From Paracoccus litorisediminis (GTDB lineage Bacteria > Pseudomonadota > Alphaproteobacteria > Rhodobacterales > Rhodobacteraceae), in assembly GCF_009711205.1 (NCBI RefSeq), contig NZ_WMIG01000002.1, positions 434,001-498,000 on the forward strand: a DNA stretch of 64,000 nucleotides, written 5' to 3'. The translations under genes were made by a program, and so were the position numbers. Shown piece by piece: positions 63,741 through 64,000 of the stretch; within the stretch, counting starts at the first letter, position 1; every line of letters begins with the position of its first letter. The notes below the pieces were generated by a model, which saw only the letters and a list, made by a program, of their open reading frames with translations, was not told where the DNA came from and did no database searches.

Positions 63741-63762
63741 AGATGCGCAGCAGGGGCCGGGA

Positions 63763-64000
63763 TCAGGCGGCGTCTGCCTCTTCGGCGGCGTGGCGGCGTT
63801 CGCTTTCCTCGCGCGACAGCGCGACCGAGGTCCGCACGCCTTTGGCCACGAACTCCATCAGGCCCTTCACGACTCGTTCGTTCGGATCGATGCCAGCGCA
63901 GGACAGAACCTCGCGGCCATCGCGCGACCGTGCCCAACGTGCAATTTGATCAGGCCCGTTGCCGTATTTTTTGTCATCCGCGATCGCATCATCAAGTGCG
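63763..64000 (-). CDS. Unknown protein, C-terminal part (gene runs off the window)
   Basis: The last 78 codons are in the window: ALDDAIADDKKYGNGPDQIA, then RWARSRDGREVLSCAGIDP, then ERVVKGLMEFVAKGV and a charged C-terminal tail (SREESERRHAAEEADAA). It is soluble and helical with no membrane segment. I do not recognise the family. The stop is followed by a good terminator. A real gene is supported by continuous high-GC codon use. Confidence 0.65.
   Translation of the reverse strand, partial: ALDDAIADDKKYGNGPDQIARWARSRDGREVLSCAGIDPNERVVKGLMEFVAKGVRTSVALSREESERRHAAEEADAA

Overview
The window is high-GC, densely packed DNA. Its gene content and order fit an alphaproteobacterium of the Rhodobacteraceae, most likely Paracoccus or a close relative. 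Supporting features are the glpD-glpSTPQUV-glpK glycerol cluster, bioMNY, the order rsmB-heparinase-purH-lspA-DUF3035-two M16 proteases, the order pcm-like-tolC-PopZ-like, and a DUF1674 protein. No rRNA, tRNA or CRISPR array was seen. Genus assignment is inference from gene content, not from a marker gene.

Layout. 1-8810: glycerol uptake and catabolism on the minus strand (glpD, ATPases glpS and glpT, permeases glpP and glpQ, small membrane protein glpU, binding protein glpV, start of glpK), with the DeoR-type repressor glpR divergent. 8811-9838: a two-gene membrane unit that begins with a 24-residue peptide. 10105-14266: ugpBAEC glycerol-3-phosphate importer. 14264-15924: TetR-type regulator with twin operators and a quinone-oxidoreductase-like enzyme. 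15921-18812: pirin and the bioMNY biotin ECF transporter. 18855-25999: kynureninase, beta-carbonic anhydrase, a small Hpt-like protein, M17 aminopeptidase, NlpC/P60 hydrolase, saccharopine dehydrogenase and a YliI-type PQQ dehydrogenase. 26000-37011: a long minus-strand series (rsmB, heparinase-like, purH, lspA, DUF3035 lipoprotein, two M16 proteases, mutL, DUF3775). 37066-42761: DUF1674 protein, RND efflux pump and selD. 42828-48962: mixed genes including tolC and a PopZ-like gene. 49005-51658: nlpD-like, pcm and surE. 51862-53570: TSUP transporter plus TIGR02186 protein. 53571-55421: an AT-richer scar. 55422-63712: FemAB/GNAT-like, SDR, GDPD, RidA, YbjN-like, smc and lrgAB. 63763-64000: C-terminal part of an unknown gene.

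The scar at 53571-55421 departs most from its surroundings. It holds one decayed gene whose intact parts read in a single frame (55393 down to 54710) as an alpha/beta-hydrolase-like protein (GSSMGG, YDPF...DSRH, EGHA). Four in-frame stops interrupt it, and an internally deleted IS3-family element of 520 bp was inserted near its 3' end. The element keeps both 32-bp inverted repeats and a 3-bp CAT target duplication.

Other points worth attention: an importer whose two ATPases carry complementary defects (GlpS lacks the H-loop His, GlpT lacks LSGGQ); a parS-like palindrome 15 bp upstream of the TTG-started smc; a probable terminator between glpV and glpK; and twin TAGAC-N5-GTCTA operators, one of which includes the ugpC stop codon.
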